Shown: one piece after another, positions 30,901-36,100 of the stretch
How the letters are laid out: the number at the start of each line of letters is the position of its first letter
Numbering within the stretch: position 1 is the first letter of the stretch
Assembly (NCBI GenBank): GCA_017455525.1
Contig: JAFTAP010000027.1
Span: forward strand, 16,663-80,662
Direction: 5' to 3'
DNA from: Lachnospiraceae bacterium
Lineage (GTDB): Bacteria; Bacillota; Clostridia; Lachnospirales; Lachnospiraceae
DNA: 64,000 nucleotides
Made by a program: the position numbers and the translations under genes
The notes under the pieces: generated by a model
Databases searched by the model: none
Seen by the model: the letters and a program-made list of their open reading frames with translations, nothing else
What the model was told of the DNA's origin: nothing

Positions 30901-32153
30901 GAAACCTCCGGTGCAACTACATAATACGAAAGCGTATCTGTCTCGAACTCGACATTGGAAATACCCGCTGTGCCGTCGGATACGTCAGCGGCTATCTCTG
31001 TAGCCTCTCCGTTGTCATCAACGTGAACCACGGAGATATTACGGTTCTCAGCTTCTTCAGAACCTTCAGGCTTTATTATATTCCTCTTGAAGCGGATCTC
31101 TATCTTTACAGAGCCTTCCTCCGGCTCTATCTCGCCTAATTCTTCATTCTCGAAGTGGATGTCATAGACTCTTGCCGTGTCTTTATTAAGGTCTGTCTCA
31201 GTTGCCTCGTCAGCCTTGTCTATGGCGTCGTCAGCGTCAGAGCTTCCGGTAACGTCTCGTACTATGAACTCTGCGTCATCGGGTATCGCATCAGCTCTCT
31301 CTAATGTAGCCTTTGCGTATATCCTGCTGTCCTCGTACTCATATACACGCTTCGTAGGCTCGGCTTCTTCCTCGTCCTCAGACCCTTCCTCAGCTTCCGC
31401 CTCGTTATCAGAAACTGCCTCTTCCTCGTCTGGCACTTCTTCTGTATCTTCCTTTATTTCATCATAATTAAGTACAACGACAGCATCCTTCACGAGCTCT
31501 GTCCATGAGATCTCGTCTGCGTCCTTGTCCTTTGCGTTCTTATCGGTAGTTATGGAGTATACTTCTGTGCCGTCCTTGTCTTCTGTAAGGATGGCTGTGA
31601 TGTCGTAGTCTTTGTCTTCTATATTAATAGTGGTTTTGTTGTAGGTGTAGTTTTCTATTTCAGGAGCTTCGTACTCCAGGATGTACATATAGTTAGGGTC
31701 TATCTCAAGATCCTCGGTGTCCTTTATCTCGGAACCCGTCTCGCTATCGACATATGAAGCACGGAGCCTGATATCGGGTACAGCCTCACTTTCTTCTTCC
31801 TCTATGTCGTTTTCGGCTTCCTCATCGACGACCTCCGTGTCCTCATCGATGAGCTCATCATCTGAGGCGGCTTCCTCCGTGTAGGAGTCCTCCTCTACAT
31901 AGCGCTCTTCCTCGTCGTATGCTTCCTCCTCGTCATACGACTCCTCAGGAGCTTCCTGTACGACGTCTGCGTCATCCTGCGTGGACTCGTCTACCTCCGC
32001 TCCCGCTTCTACGTCTTCCGTGAACTCGTCGTCCGCGTATGCGTAACTCTGAGTGCCCAGCCCGAAGACGCTCGCCGCTGCCGAGTACAATGTCTGCGAC
32101 AGCATCGTAACCAGCAGTATCGCTACGATAACTTTTTTGCTTGATTTCTTCAT
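15996..32153 (-). CDS. Giant Cna-B/FctA/SpaA multidomain surface adhesin with SPVTG sorting signal
   Basis: 5385 residues from the ATG at 32153 (GAGAGG upstream; an in-frame GTG three codons earlier is disfavoured). A signal peptide (about 1-40, AILLVTMLSQTLYS...YAYA) is followed by two Asp/Glu-rich linkers (about 41-118 and 231-270). An adhesin-type head comes next, then several isopeptide-forming fimbrial domains (about 615-1350), SpaA/Cna-B domains, and a long run of FctA-like pilin domains. Each FctA-like domain starts with a Lys in a VxKxxxG-type strand, has a YxYxVxE motif with the catalytic acid, and ends FxNxY, so each should form a Lys-Asn isopeptide bond. More SpaA and Cna-B domains lead to a Ser/Thr tract (about 5233-5297), three GVLG repeats, SPVTGDD (near 5330), a membrane span, and an acidic then basic tail. 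It is predicted to be a covalently anchored, protease-stable fibre. Ligand unknown. Confidence 0.9.
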   Translation of the reverse strand: MKKSSKKVIVAILLVTMLSQTLYSAAASVFGLGTQSYAYADDEFTEDVEAGAEVDESTQDDADVVQEAPEESYDEEEAYDEEERYVEEDSYTEEAASDDELIDEDTEVVDEEAENDIEEEESEAVPDIRLRASYVDSETGSEIKDTEDLEIDPNYMYILEYEAPEIENYTYNKTTINIEDKDYDITAILTEDKDGTEVYSITTDKNAKDKDADEISWTELVKDAVVVLNYDEIKEDTEEVPDEEEAVSDNEAEAEEGSEDEEEAEPTKRVYEYEDSRIYAKATLERADAIPDDAEFIVRDVTGSSDADDAIDKADEATETDLNKDTARVYDIHFENEELGEIEPEEGSVKIEIRFKRNIIKPEGSEEAENRNISVVHVDDNGEATEIAADVSDGTAGISNVEFETDTLSYYVVAPEVSSPTTYAQAIEKGAISLVPMVKSINFNGTELPSGDISDFIFPESVNKTFSLGLVFQENGANQFDKPVMYYQLPSGMNPGTDEVGTSYIEFKGSVTIPKEGGEEGETEEVNVNGRKVNFAYHVETVDGVSYLIVELDDTDEDNYWLVGASGDCDFQIGISMSVDNDATEIKFAGSSETSGVITITDNTFPIAEEDESDSKLSAEKTSKVSADGSKIHYVAKVTSTGNNSGMTIKDSFTYLASKYLSLDTDSVTVTSSKGRTVPSPTTDNSSGELLLISNIDMVDGEVITIEYDCDVNYPDQPTETITVGNMVGAYYKNNAYWTDATAYTMDTLYTYDLTLDKSVNPLTDDQSQLQYQIVINENKSVDISGMEVKDYLSHLAAYANYTGDGIYVKVGDQEARLVEWGEETLTEKDEANRYNSDEQKKFKYTLGNVGKESVVITYTVAVDVDEIVSRDILKNLVKFGNKEDETRTTYKPKEGNGIKVKKTAGEIVDNRVPWTITFTVPAEGYDKLEVTDYLPRLQDYGYIDTLDSDISVTISDGRFLHYSGPYPKELNEKGAITLDFFKDADEEHYGIVAGSDTATVTISYYTKINQDWLKATSENWASDVHTNKVYIDVKSQQVETEASVSKLFYNTLSKKCSGTGTKTIDGTQYPIYKYTIDLTGLNDATLEDGKLVIEDTFPDYFKIYEDDNDADKHVLLYPRNGNEWNDRATGTVSYSPGDTDGSRVATITVNVPKDGDSYYGRYYLEYYLIPESAEALRTIQELSAYGENGGYEFTNTASWSGKSGSSTQKYDYSSESINKECVTPPSDDNNYVGEFKITVNKGGITYGTESYLNVYDYMTNLRPVSTEPITVSYGDGVTETKGWNWDSTQGAWVFQIRNGQSAEIRYKAQVVGMINQTVRYSNKVSFFGYESEAGNKDVTLSHATGSGTVKSVGIIKKDSENGEPLAGATFRLYKWKGSRSDVLNLDENNWEEVRDTINNNVVEKTTNSNGRASFFGDLLNDGWTLSKDEFYAVKEVIAPAGYSLNDTLVPFMVQASFALTNQAQNVDLNIIPVDVSGGGFSIGDDKLPTTSFSIKKVVADADGNITNAPLAGAAFTLTPPEGSLTNVQTFPTGDTGKITFEDIYPGETYILEETAAPDGYQLNDIHRWRISVADNFKITAKAIDENDEVIKTEEGQEIELGFTAGSADGETTGDSEYSATIGNSPERAKTGSVTVKKNITGVEGTEQISDLLGDIKFTVERLTKDVSGNTVVDKTFAQVELTHQSDGNFGTVSNLPIGDYRITESGGELAGHVYVADFSGYVTDKATSSATFSIGQDDPDITINVNNTYSRKTLKVTKELVGADRTEPFYFNLFRKVGNEYVSVIAVGSDGRQDYFYPVEAGKTVEIVGYKVDKDAKVTYLSDEEEYDIVEHSNQYSSGVYGAHFGYKVSYSAEGAKEGSVSNVERTFQMMKNSRTPIPDSDYTVDSIAFKLGEGSSTNVIIKNTSDGKANLRIHKMVVNDFGSIQVNEEIIDHVKFRVTNTKTKESFILNGLRGSRTTRHKVDGADYEYTYDDDSHWTIYDLPSGTYTVEEVADGETLKYKSNDPMVHPEWLRITTYAVTTEGDYGNNAKNRYYDAGNDIYDIDKNNLKTGTGGFFASMSQDQSENYAAHAASVAPDVDTQTVHVFNYYSNPTVSLNAIKNYNGTSEQWPEGGFKFKITPKNGAPAPKDGNEAYATSDSRKATWSDIEFSGLNSKGEGTYTYEIKEDIPTGATEVTTADDTKYFEKDGILYDPTVYEAVVTVNQGRRTIEKSYHIHGNSDADVVTNPEEDFWGMQTSVKYYKNGVEVPAASFNNLKAGTGSYKPWAVKNVLYQPSNEETTFNFTLKEGDTVIQENQAVRVKGSKAVKFWFNDIAYDYTDIKTHTYTVEETPVSGFQSTGSITFQVKVEYDNDGSLKVTPLDQEYSENDAESNTGARTITNTKEINGVPTVNVSKSLVGRAIKEGDNFRVEVYKNGTKLEGLDSQSLFFKWGSTDNTTAIQLDSYDLATAKAGKPEIYTIKEVNNGVAGVNYDSHEYVIKVTPYIEDGVVKFNYEYEGESTFTNTYTATGTLELSTKKKFDTNASKPFVTNMFSFELKDAEGNVLQTKKNDSDGKVTFDAISYGLTDLGPHTYTVNEVIPTGATADNGYKYEGITYDPNVYTVTVDVKDKGDGTLEVEKSGDIEALTGTGFTNSYDEGGEFSFQVRKNMENDYWPTGAGKEFTVEVYDDYNGTSTKLAEYTLTKDAPVSEQYKIKADASYAGTTHNYRFVEKTAPNGTAGVTYDDKSSQEYSVEWRSDGNGHLTAYQNDAVASSTNAKEISFTNSYDANTTFKPSVTKTMTNAKLLEDFTFKLLDENKEQIGEPAVVRQNKLANSGTAEFGEIKYKLSDLNGEASRTYTYYVMEVKGTNDGITYDTAEGITTDEAGNKLHEIKVTISDGGNGELNKTVTVDGVVSSTGNVTINNEYKTEGKTQLQVQKKVVDASGKDVPLGSLDLNNKFEFELFDVTGEKTSLGTAKTDANGLVSFAEITYSAAGIYKYEIVETTEDANGYVKKTAKQDVTVTVRDLENGSLEITKSYGSAIPEFINQLTADTKVKLDGTKKLTGKAAADKTFTFNITAKSGDTKNEKTANVGYKAGKDGTKDFTFPELTYDLTDLAGAPEKAFYYEVSEQNTGEGGITYSTARYAVEVLLQLDGGTLKADKSVVAISAEEQNFWENLADKIIRGGNNKIEFENSYEATGDTSLEGTKSFDIAGTGLSLEGFEFTVTEGSGLTKKTIATGKSDDTGKSDDTGKITYTVEPNYRGDAVNKIKYTTADIGTHTYTVSETKKSGFKPAADKTFTVEVSDAGNGSLNVNVTGQAEALSFKNTPIEVSIKKIDATTKLGLAGANLELQDANGKTIAGRTSWTSTAGVHTIYGIEPGEYKLVETAAPDGYQKVTTANVKINADDTVTVVSEDNKVYTQSGEQTNLIIVEDDVQPITIKKVDENGTILPGAKFTVTESGSEDEIAGYMDNGDGTYTLKGLVTGKTYVIKETDAPNGYELGSDVEFKINDDRSIKKLAGDHATVASDNLSITVADQPIEFYLVKYDDKNNKLAGAIWQIYKAEDVQIVQDENGESSIKYGTPVMDDLKSLGEGQRLNISKLVPGTYVLHESAAPDDYMLASDVKFVIDEYGVVTVGGSSIPDKDGAYLVTMADEKKGAVSFSGQKIWKDGDNENGTRPDEITVVLQRKLSTELGWEDFLEKTASKNDNYAFSFSDADAEKEGKKIFARNEFGRNYEYQIVERLDDKTAAKYTASNEGIALKSEETGNLYVLTNTINQETVEVDVEKTWNVGGVTDADIYTGFTATLYRAVTKKDADGNKFLTTFEAVPGVEAKPVPATGKITFTGLDKYDAEGYEYTYKVVETNVSNGYSWLDSSQTQDQGKDSADKGDKKNDGKIELSLINNHSVADTDATIEAKKAINDTSKAEDDQSDPKSLAGFKFGLFANADDADDAALQTVVTSDDGKAVFTAIPYTENAVRAHKYFIREIDDSETHKDYYTYDTEPRKVDVTVRYTDDSKTALETVVKYGTGYTPYVITNDYVAEGSFNLDVTKNMELEYWPSGAEFTFHVKEDGDEVPGSPFTLKSGDTTKSFKFSYTEAGIHDYEVTEEKPDDTKGVTYDTTPRTYKVKFKDKGNGELAAYLVNGTEETATEGETAAFTNSYAAEGGFSLYGVKTLAGGTIAAGQYEVTITRTDVTPNESVDVPVGVDGKWYFPEQFTKFTLDDVRNGVQPVYHVVEKNTNVDGVVYATNSYDVKITLTDNGDGTISAVPDKTDGEMIFANVIPEEGAVDISATKKVEGMEITDDYEFTLTPDPANNLGEETQTVTNVGSAVSFRLTYDNTKAKVKVGEPKTFKYTLRETKGDKPGVTYSEASYTVIVTVTNDGKKLMAEPEYESGNGEFVNTYKAEGSTTLTVGKQLLEDGEETNLYPKDGFTFDLYNDKGDVIDSQTVKSKAETATFDAKHFKYTQEDLKGSDGKYKDEAVKAVKYYYVKERGTGIDSIKDDTDTAIIKVTIKKNGDKLDVTKEIKKTKQPVEKSENLIEKLQGFFDGGSDVSGKADVVFVNELTKSGEVKFEGAKSLKYADGVAEDIAKHADELTNLRFTVTGNGQTVTAAVGADGKAVFDKPITFSKTGNYEFTLHESWIDEEKGKTASFGLSADKKFTVNVTDADAKTNYSALVATIADTTNAKIANGLITFDFVNVMNKDMTIAKKFLGENISDDIEAELTLTRKYVVGSSKVGSWKFKPGTQITIDTPAAGTYVLSETSVPEGYEKAADVEIVIASDGSYTIGGERKAQTEKLEVVNKMPEEATANLSVTKTWNGTLKGETVRPVATAQIYQRVAGSGDEGWKKYGAPVAIMPQEDGTYKYTTEGLPKHVYDSVNHKYIDYEYKVDEVEVEGYVSTKALGSTIAGYDYSFSFINTVEQKYIDIPVKKVWDDGKSVATHPTITFHLLADGKDTGKTVKLPSGQLEGKFTNLEVYDFSAKDKHEIVYTVKEDAVPGYKKAEGVKSADGTWIFTNESIKTKIRKYDANDTSANPTELEGAEFTINKVGGGWSATLKSGQTLEYAIGSAGSGGILPGDYEMRETKAPEGYARSSVVAHFTVAEDGTVTQTDKWLKSNWNTTDAICFEDKPLYGAFRIIKVDGDTEEPLEGAEFKLYSDRTYKSGSRVLANYIAGEDVVYEIATYRSGSDGKIEIDNLEWGTYYLEEVTAPAGYAIPENNVFIFKVDGTHNTPDSDDYLELHYIANYKDTTSSSSSSTSSSSSTTSSSSSSSSSSSSSSSSTSSSSSSTTSSSSSTTTSSSSTTTSSSSSTKYITGVLGSRKGGFVSDVLGVKKAPTSGVLGERMSPVTGDDLTLNFWIMVLCAAGLIAMSFVYSDDDEDDEEGGKKKAGRRRLRRAKAEK
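16265..16455 (-). repeat. Ser/Thr homopolymer tract in the first giant adhesin
   Basis: About 64 codons are almost only Ser with scattered Thr, just N-terminal to the GVLG repeats and sorting signal. Mixed Ser codons are used, so the DNA is not a simple short repeat. It is a wall-spanning linker and a possible O-glycosylation zone. The opposite strand gives a spurious Leu/Val/Glu frame. Confidence 0.8.
22453..22488 (-). repeat. Perfect 18-bp tandem duplication inside the first giant adhesin
   Basis: Two identical adjacent 18-base units (22453-22470, 22471-22488) encode a doubled SDDTGK hexapeptide. The second giant protein has no such doubling at its related domain, which suggests a recent slippage event in a loop. 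Confidence 0.85.
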
Positions 32154-32554
32154 AAGCTCCACCTCTCCAAAACTACAACGTTATGGTTATTATTTTTGCG
32201 GGCTCCCGTGCCTTATATTTGCCGCCCTAATATAGCGAAACGTTTCGCTTTATTAACACGCACAAATATACACTTTGACCCACTATCACTATTATTTCCC
32301 ATGATACCATAGGGGAAAGGGTGCGTCAAACCGCCATAAATACTAATCTTTTATAATTCCACTGTGAAAATTGACGAAAAATCTACTTAATTTTCGATAA
32401 TTTTTGTGAGGTTTTATTTATGTAAATTTCTTATGTAACTACAATATATCGTAGGTATCCCTCCGCAACATCCTGTTATATTGTGGCTATTCTTCTATTG
32501 CAGATATATATTCGCTGTTCAATTCACTCCTCTCTATACATCTCCCTTTGAGAT
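32154..32554 (-). promoter_or_regulatory. Long upstream region of the first giant adhesin, with palindrome and conserved block
   Basis: No gene is seen. Reading towards the adhesin it has a conserved 29-base block (32266-32294, containing ACTTTGACCC on the plus strand), then the 16-bp palindrome AGCGAAACGTTTCGCT (32234-32249), then an 80-base leader. All of these, and an AT-rich stretch up to about 32480, align with the region upstream of the second giant gene. The palindrome has the AAACGTTT centre of LacI/GalR-type operators. The conserved block is the likely promoter zone. Confidence 0.7.
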
Positions 32555-32839
32555 TTAGTTGCCTCTATCCCTCAATTCCTCGATCATTTTATTTTTTATA
32601 TCAGTAATATGCTGCGGAAAATAATTGGGGCGCCTCATTTCAAACGCCAACACTCGTTTCAGCCTTCTTTGAATCTCTTGGGTTGCATCAACTCTCCTAA
32701 GTATTACATGAACCCCATTCATGGTGTATTCGTGATCAATATATTCAGAAATAATCGGATAGCATGAGCTTATCTCTCCAAGACTGCGAACTAATTCAAA
32801 AAAATCCTTTTTTATAATATATAAACCATGCTCTTTCAT
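32555..32839 (-). CDS. Small protein, probably an internally deleted toxin-like gene
   Basis: 94 residues with AGGAG before the start. It begins LYIIKKDFFELVRSLG, then SCYPIISEYIDHEYTMNG, and ends RRLKRVLAFEMRRPNYFPQHITDIKNKMIEELRDRG. The beginning and end resemble those of small ToxN/TenpN-like proteins of roughly 150-170 residues, with the middle missing. I cannot confirm the family by eye. It lies between the two giant genes and just upstream of the regulatory region of the first. Two hairpins precede it (AGCCATGC/GCATGGCT and CTGCT/AGCAG), as an RNA antitoxin might, but no tandem RNA repeat is visible. Tentative. Confidence 0.35.
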   Translation of the reverse strand: MKEHGLYIIKKDFFELVRSLGEISSCYPIISEYIDHEYTMNGVHVILRRVDATQEIQRRLKRVLAFEMRRPNYFPQHITDIKNKMIEELRDRGN

Positions 32840-33076
32840 ACCTATGAACTCCTAACAAAATAGCCTGCTAAAGAGCAGACCAATCAACAAGCCATGCAAT
32901 TTAGCAACGCCGCATGGCTGGCGTGTTTCCTCGATTCATACATTTAAAACACTAATGACCCGTGTGTTTCCATCTAGCTGTCTATTTAGAAGCGCTGAAC
33001 AGCAGGCGCATTTCCTATATAAAAAGTAGCATAATACCATTGAAATGTCAATCTCATTTTGCAGCTATGCAAATCT

Positions 33077-33110
33077 GTGCCGGGATGAGGTTTTGGCTCA
33101 GTCCCGGCAC
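33077..33110 (-). terminator. Terminator hairpin of the second giant adhesin gene
   Basis: GTGCCGGGACTGAG / CTCATCCCGGCAC forms a strong stem with a short loop 24 bases past the stop. The following T-run is poor (AGATTTGC), so termination may be partial. Confidence 0.65.
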
Positions 33111-33133
33111 TTTGGGGTTAGATCTTATTCAGC

Positions 33134-36100
33134 TTACTTCTTCGCTTTCGCTCTGCGAAGCCTGAACTTCCTTACCTTTTTCTTCTTGCCCTCTTCTCCT
33201 TCTTCCTCGTCGTCATCCGAGTAGACGAAGCTCATGCCTATGAGGCCTGCGGCGCAGAGGACCATTATCCAGAAGTTGAGCGTCAGGTCGTCTCCCGTGA
33301 CGGGTGAGAACCTCTCGCCGAGAACTCCTGAGGTCGGCGCCTTCCTTGCACCGAGCACATCCGATACGAAGCCGCCCTTTCTTGATCCAAGCACTCCGGA
33401 CAGATACCTGCTCGAGCTGCTGCTCGAAGTAGTGCTTGAGCCGGTATCAGGCGTCCTGGGGGTATCGGGCGTGCTTGAGCTGCTCGTAGTCTCGCTGCTT
33501 GAAGAGCTCGTCGTACTTGTCGAACTGCTTGAAGTCGTGCTGCTTGAAGAGCTCGAGCTGCTGGAATCCCTATGCTCCTCGTAGTTTGCTATGTAATGCA
33601 GCTCTAAGTAGTCATCGCTGTCAGGCGTATTATGCGTGCCGTCCACGTCAAATATAAATACATTATTCTCAGGCACTTCATATCCCGCAGGAGCCGTAAT
33701 CTCTTCCAGATAGTACGTACCCCATGCGAGATCGTCTATCTCGATCCTGCCATTAGCATCCGACCTGTAAGTATCAAGCTCATAAATCACGTCCTCTCCG
33801 GCTATGTAGTTGGAAAGCACCCTTGACCCGCTATTATATGCCTTATCGGAATACAGCTTGAACTCTGCTCCCTCAAGCGGCGCCTCGGTATCGCCGTCCA
33901 CCTTGATGATCCTGAATGCTCCGTACAGAGGCTTGTCCTCGAAGCAGATGCCGTCCTTGCGCCAGTTGCTCTTGACCCACTTGTCAGTCTGCGTCACCTT
34001 GCCGTCCTCGCCGACTGTGAAGTGCGCCACCTGTGCCGACAGAGCATATCCCTCGGGTGCCTTGATCTCCCTCATCGTATACTCGCCGGGCGTGATGCCG
34101 CCGCTCTTAGAGCCTATAGCGAACTCAAGGTTCTGTCCTGACTTGAAGTTTGCCTTCCAGCTTCCGTCGGTCTTCTCTATCACAAACTCTGCTCCTGTAA
34201 GCTCTGCGGGTCTTGCTGACTCATCATTTGCATCATACTTTATGATATCCGCCTTAACAGAATCATTTATGAAAGTCCAGCTTCCGTCAGCATTCTTAAT
34301 GCCCTCTGACTTCTTATATCCGGGCACCGGATCCTCGGTCACGGTATATACGATCTCGTGCTTATTCGCAGCACTGAAATCATAAACCTCAAGATCCTTG
34401 AACTTGCCCTCAAGCTGCCCAGAAGGAAGGTTCACGGTCTTTCCTGTGTCCTTCCCATCCGCAAGCAGATGGAAGGTGATCATAGGATGCGTCGCAACGC
34501 TCTTTCCATCCCTCCAGACCTTGCGCACTGGTATGTCTATGTAGCGCTGCTCCATCTTATTATGAAGCCTTACCGTATTCCCGCTCTTCTCAGTGGTCGT
34601 TAAGGTAGAGCCTATGTACGCATTGTTGCTGCCGCTGACCAGCTCATATCCGGCAAGCTTAAGCTCGTTAGTCACTACCTCCTCTGCCTTATACTCATAG
34701 TCTATATATGCGTTTTTTATATAAGCATTCGCAGGGAGATTCTCCACTACCGCCTTATAGGTGCCGTCTGCCTGTCTTGCTATTATGACGGGCTCGTCGC
34801 CATAAGGCTTATATGCGTCGTTGCTGCCCTTGACCTTGCGGTATACCTGAGCGTAGACTGTCGGCCTCTTCTCCGGAGTCTCGTCATAAGGATCCTCCCA
34901 TGTCTTAGTTATCTCGACATAGGTGTGCTTAAGATCAGGCTTCGCATTGAGCATCTCTATAGGATTGCCTACAGGCCTGCTCACTCCGTCATCATCCAGT
35001 ACATACGTGCCGTCCTTATCAAAGAATACCTTGATATCATCAGCTAATACATACCCCTCAGGCTGCGCCGTCTCATGCAGCGTGTAGGTCTTCCCAAGCT
35101 TCACCTTATCTGTCGTAAGCTCATGCCTTAATACAGCCCTGCCGTCTTCTCCTGCGTTCTGTCCGGTAGCTGTCGCATCCCACTCATCCACGACCTTATT
35201 GCCGTCAAGCAGCTGAAGGTGCGCCGTGAGCGTCTCGTTCTCGCCTACTCCGAGGAATATCTTATCGATCTTCCATTTAAGGTTCAGCTGGTTCGTGCAT
35301 GTAAACGAGATAGCAAACTCCCCATCCGCTCCCGTAGCGTCAGCCACACCGGCGGCGTTTTCATTCCTGTCATAAGGAGAGCTTACCTCAAGTATGCCGT
35401 TCTTATCTTCATCAGTCACGTCTATCTTGAAGGTCGCAGGCTTATCCCATTTAAGGTCATACGCCGCACCCTCAGGAGCCTGACCATTAGCCCATCTCTC
35501 ACTGATGGATACGTCATACGTTCCCGTCTCTCTAAAATCAAAGCCCTCGTCAAAGCTTATCTTGCCGTCAGATGCTACCGTGCCTGTGACGGTCTTATCG
35601 TATCCGAGCCTGCTGCTCCTTACCCTTACGTCAAACCTAAGATCCTCAAAGGTCTTAGCAGCCTCTGCGAAGGCATCATCTGACAGTCCGTTACCGTCAA
35701 GGTAAGCAAGGCTCTTATTGCCGCTAAGCGCAAGCTTGCCGGACTTCTGAACCTTATTGGTGAACCAGACGTCAGCATCCTCCTTATCATCGCTTCCTGT
35801 CAGCTTCTCAAAGAGGCTCCTAAGATCCGTTGTCTTATCTATTGCTTCATCATTAGTCTTCCTTGTCTCGACCGTGGTATTGATCACGCCGTCCGCTTCA
35901 TCAAGTGTCACCTTAACCAGCGCGCTTCCTTCAGGATCGTTTATGAAAGCGTCACCGTATGTATTAGGAAGCTCCTCTAAGTAATAATACCTTGCGTCCT
36001 TGATATACGTGGAAGCCTCATTCACTGCTCCGAATTTCAGCGCCCTGTTGGTATACTTAAGGAAAGGCGCATCCTCAGCAGTGAATTCAACCGTGCGACA

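Noticed and set aside
32234-32249. CcpA cre site
   Set aside because: The AAACGTTT centre is similar, but the flanking TG and CA of a cre site are absent and symmetry is stronger than in most cre sites. A different LacI/GalR-type operator fits better.
32154-32300. Cyclic-di-GMP riboswitch upstream of the giants
   Set aside because: The leaders lack the conserved core and paired stems of known cyclic-di-GMP riboswitches; only short hairpins are seen.
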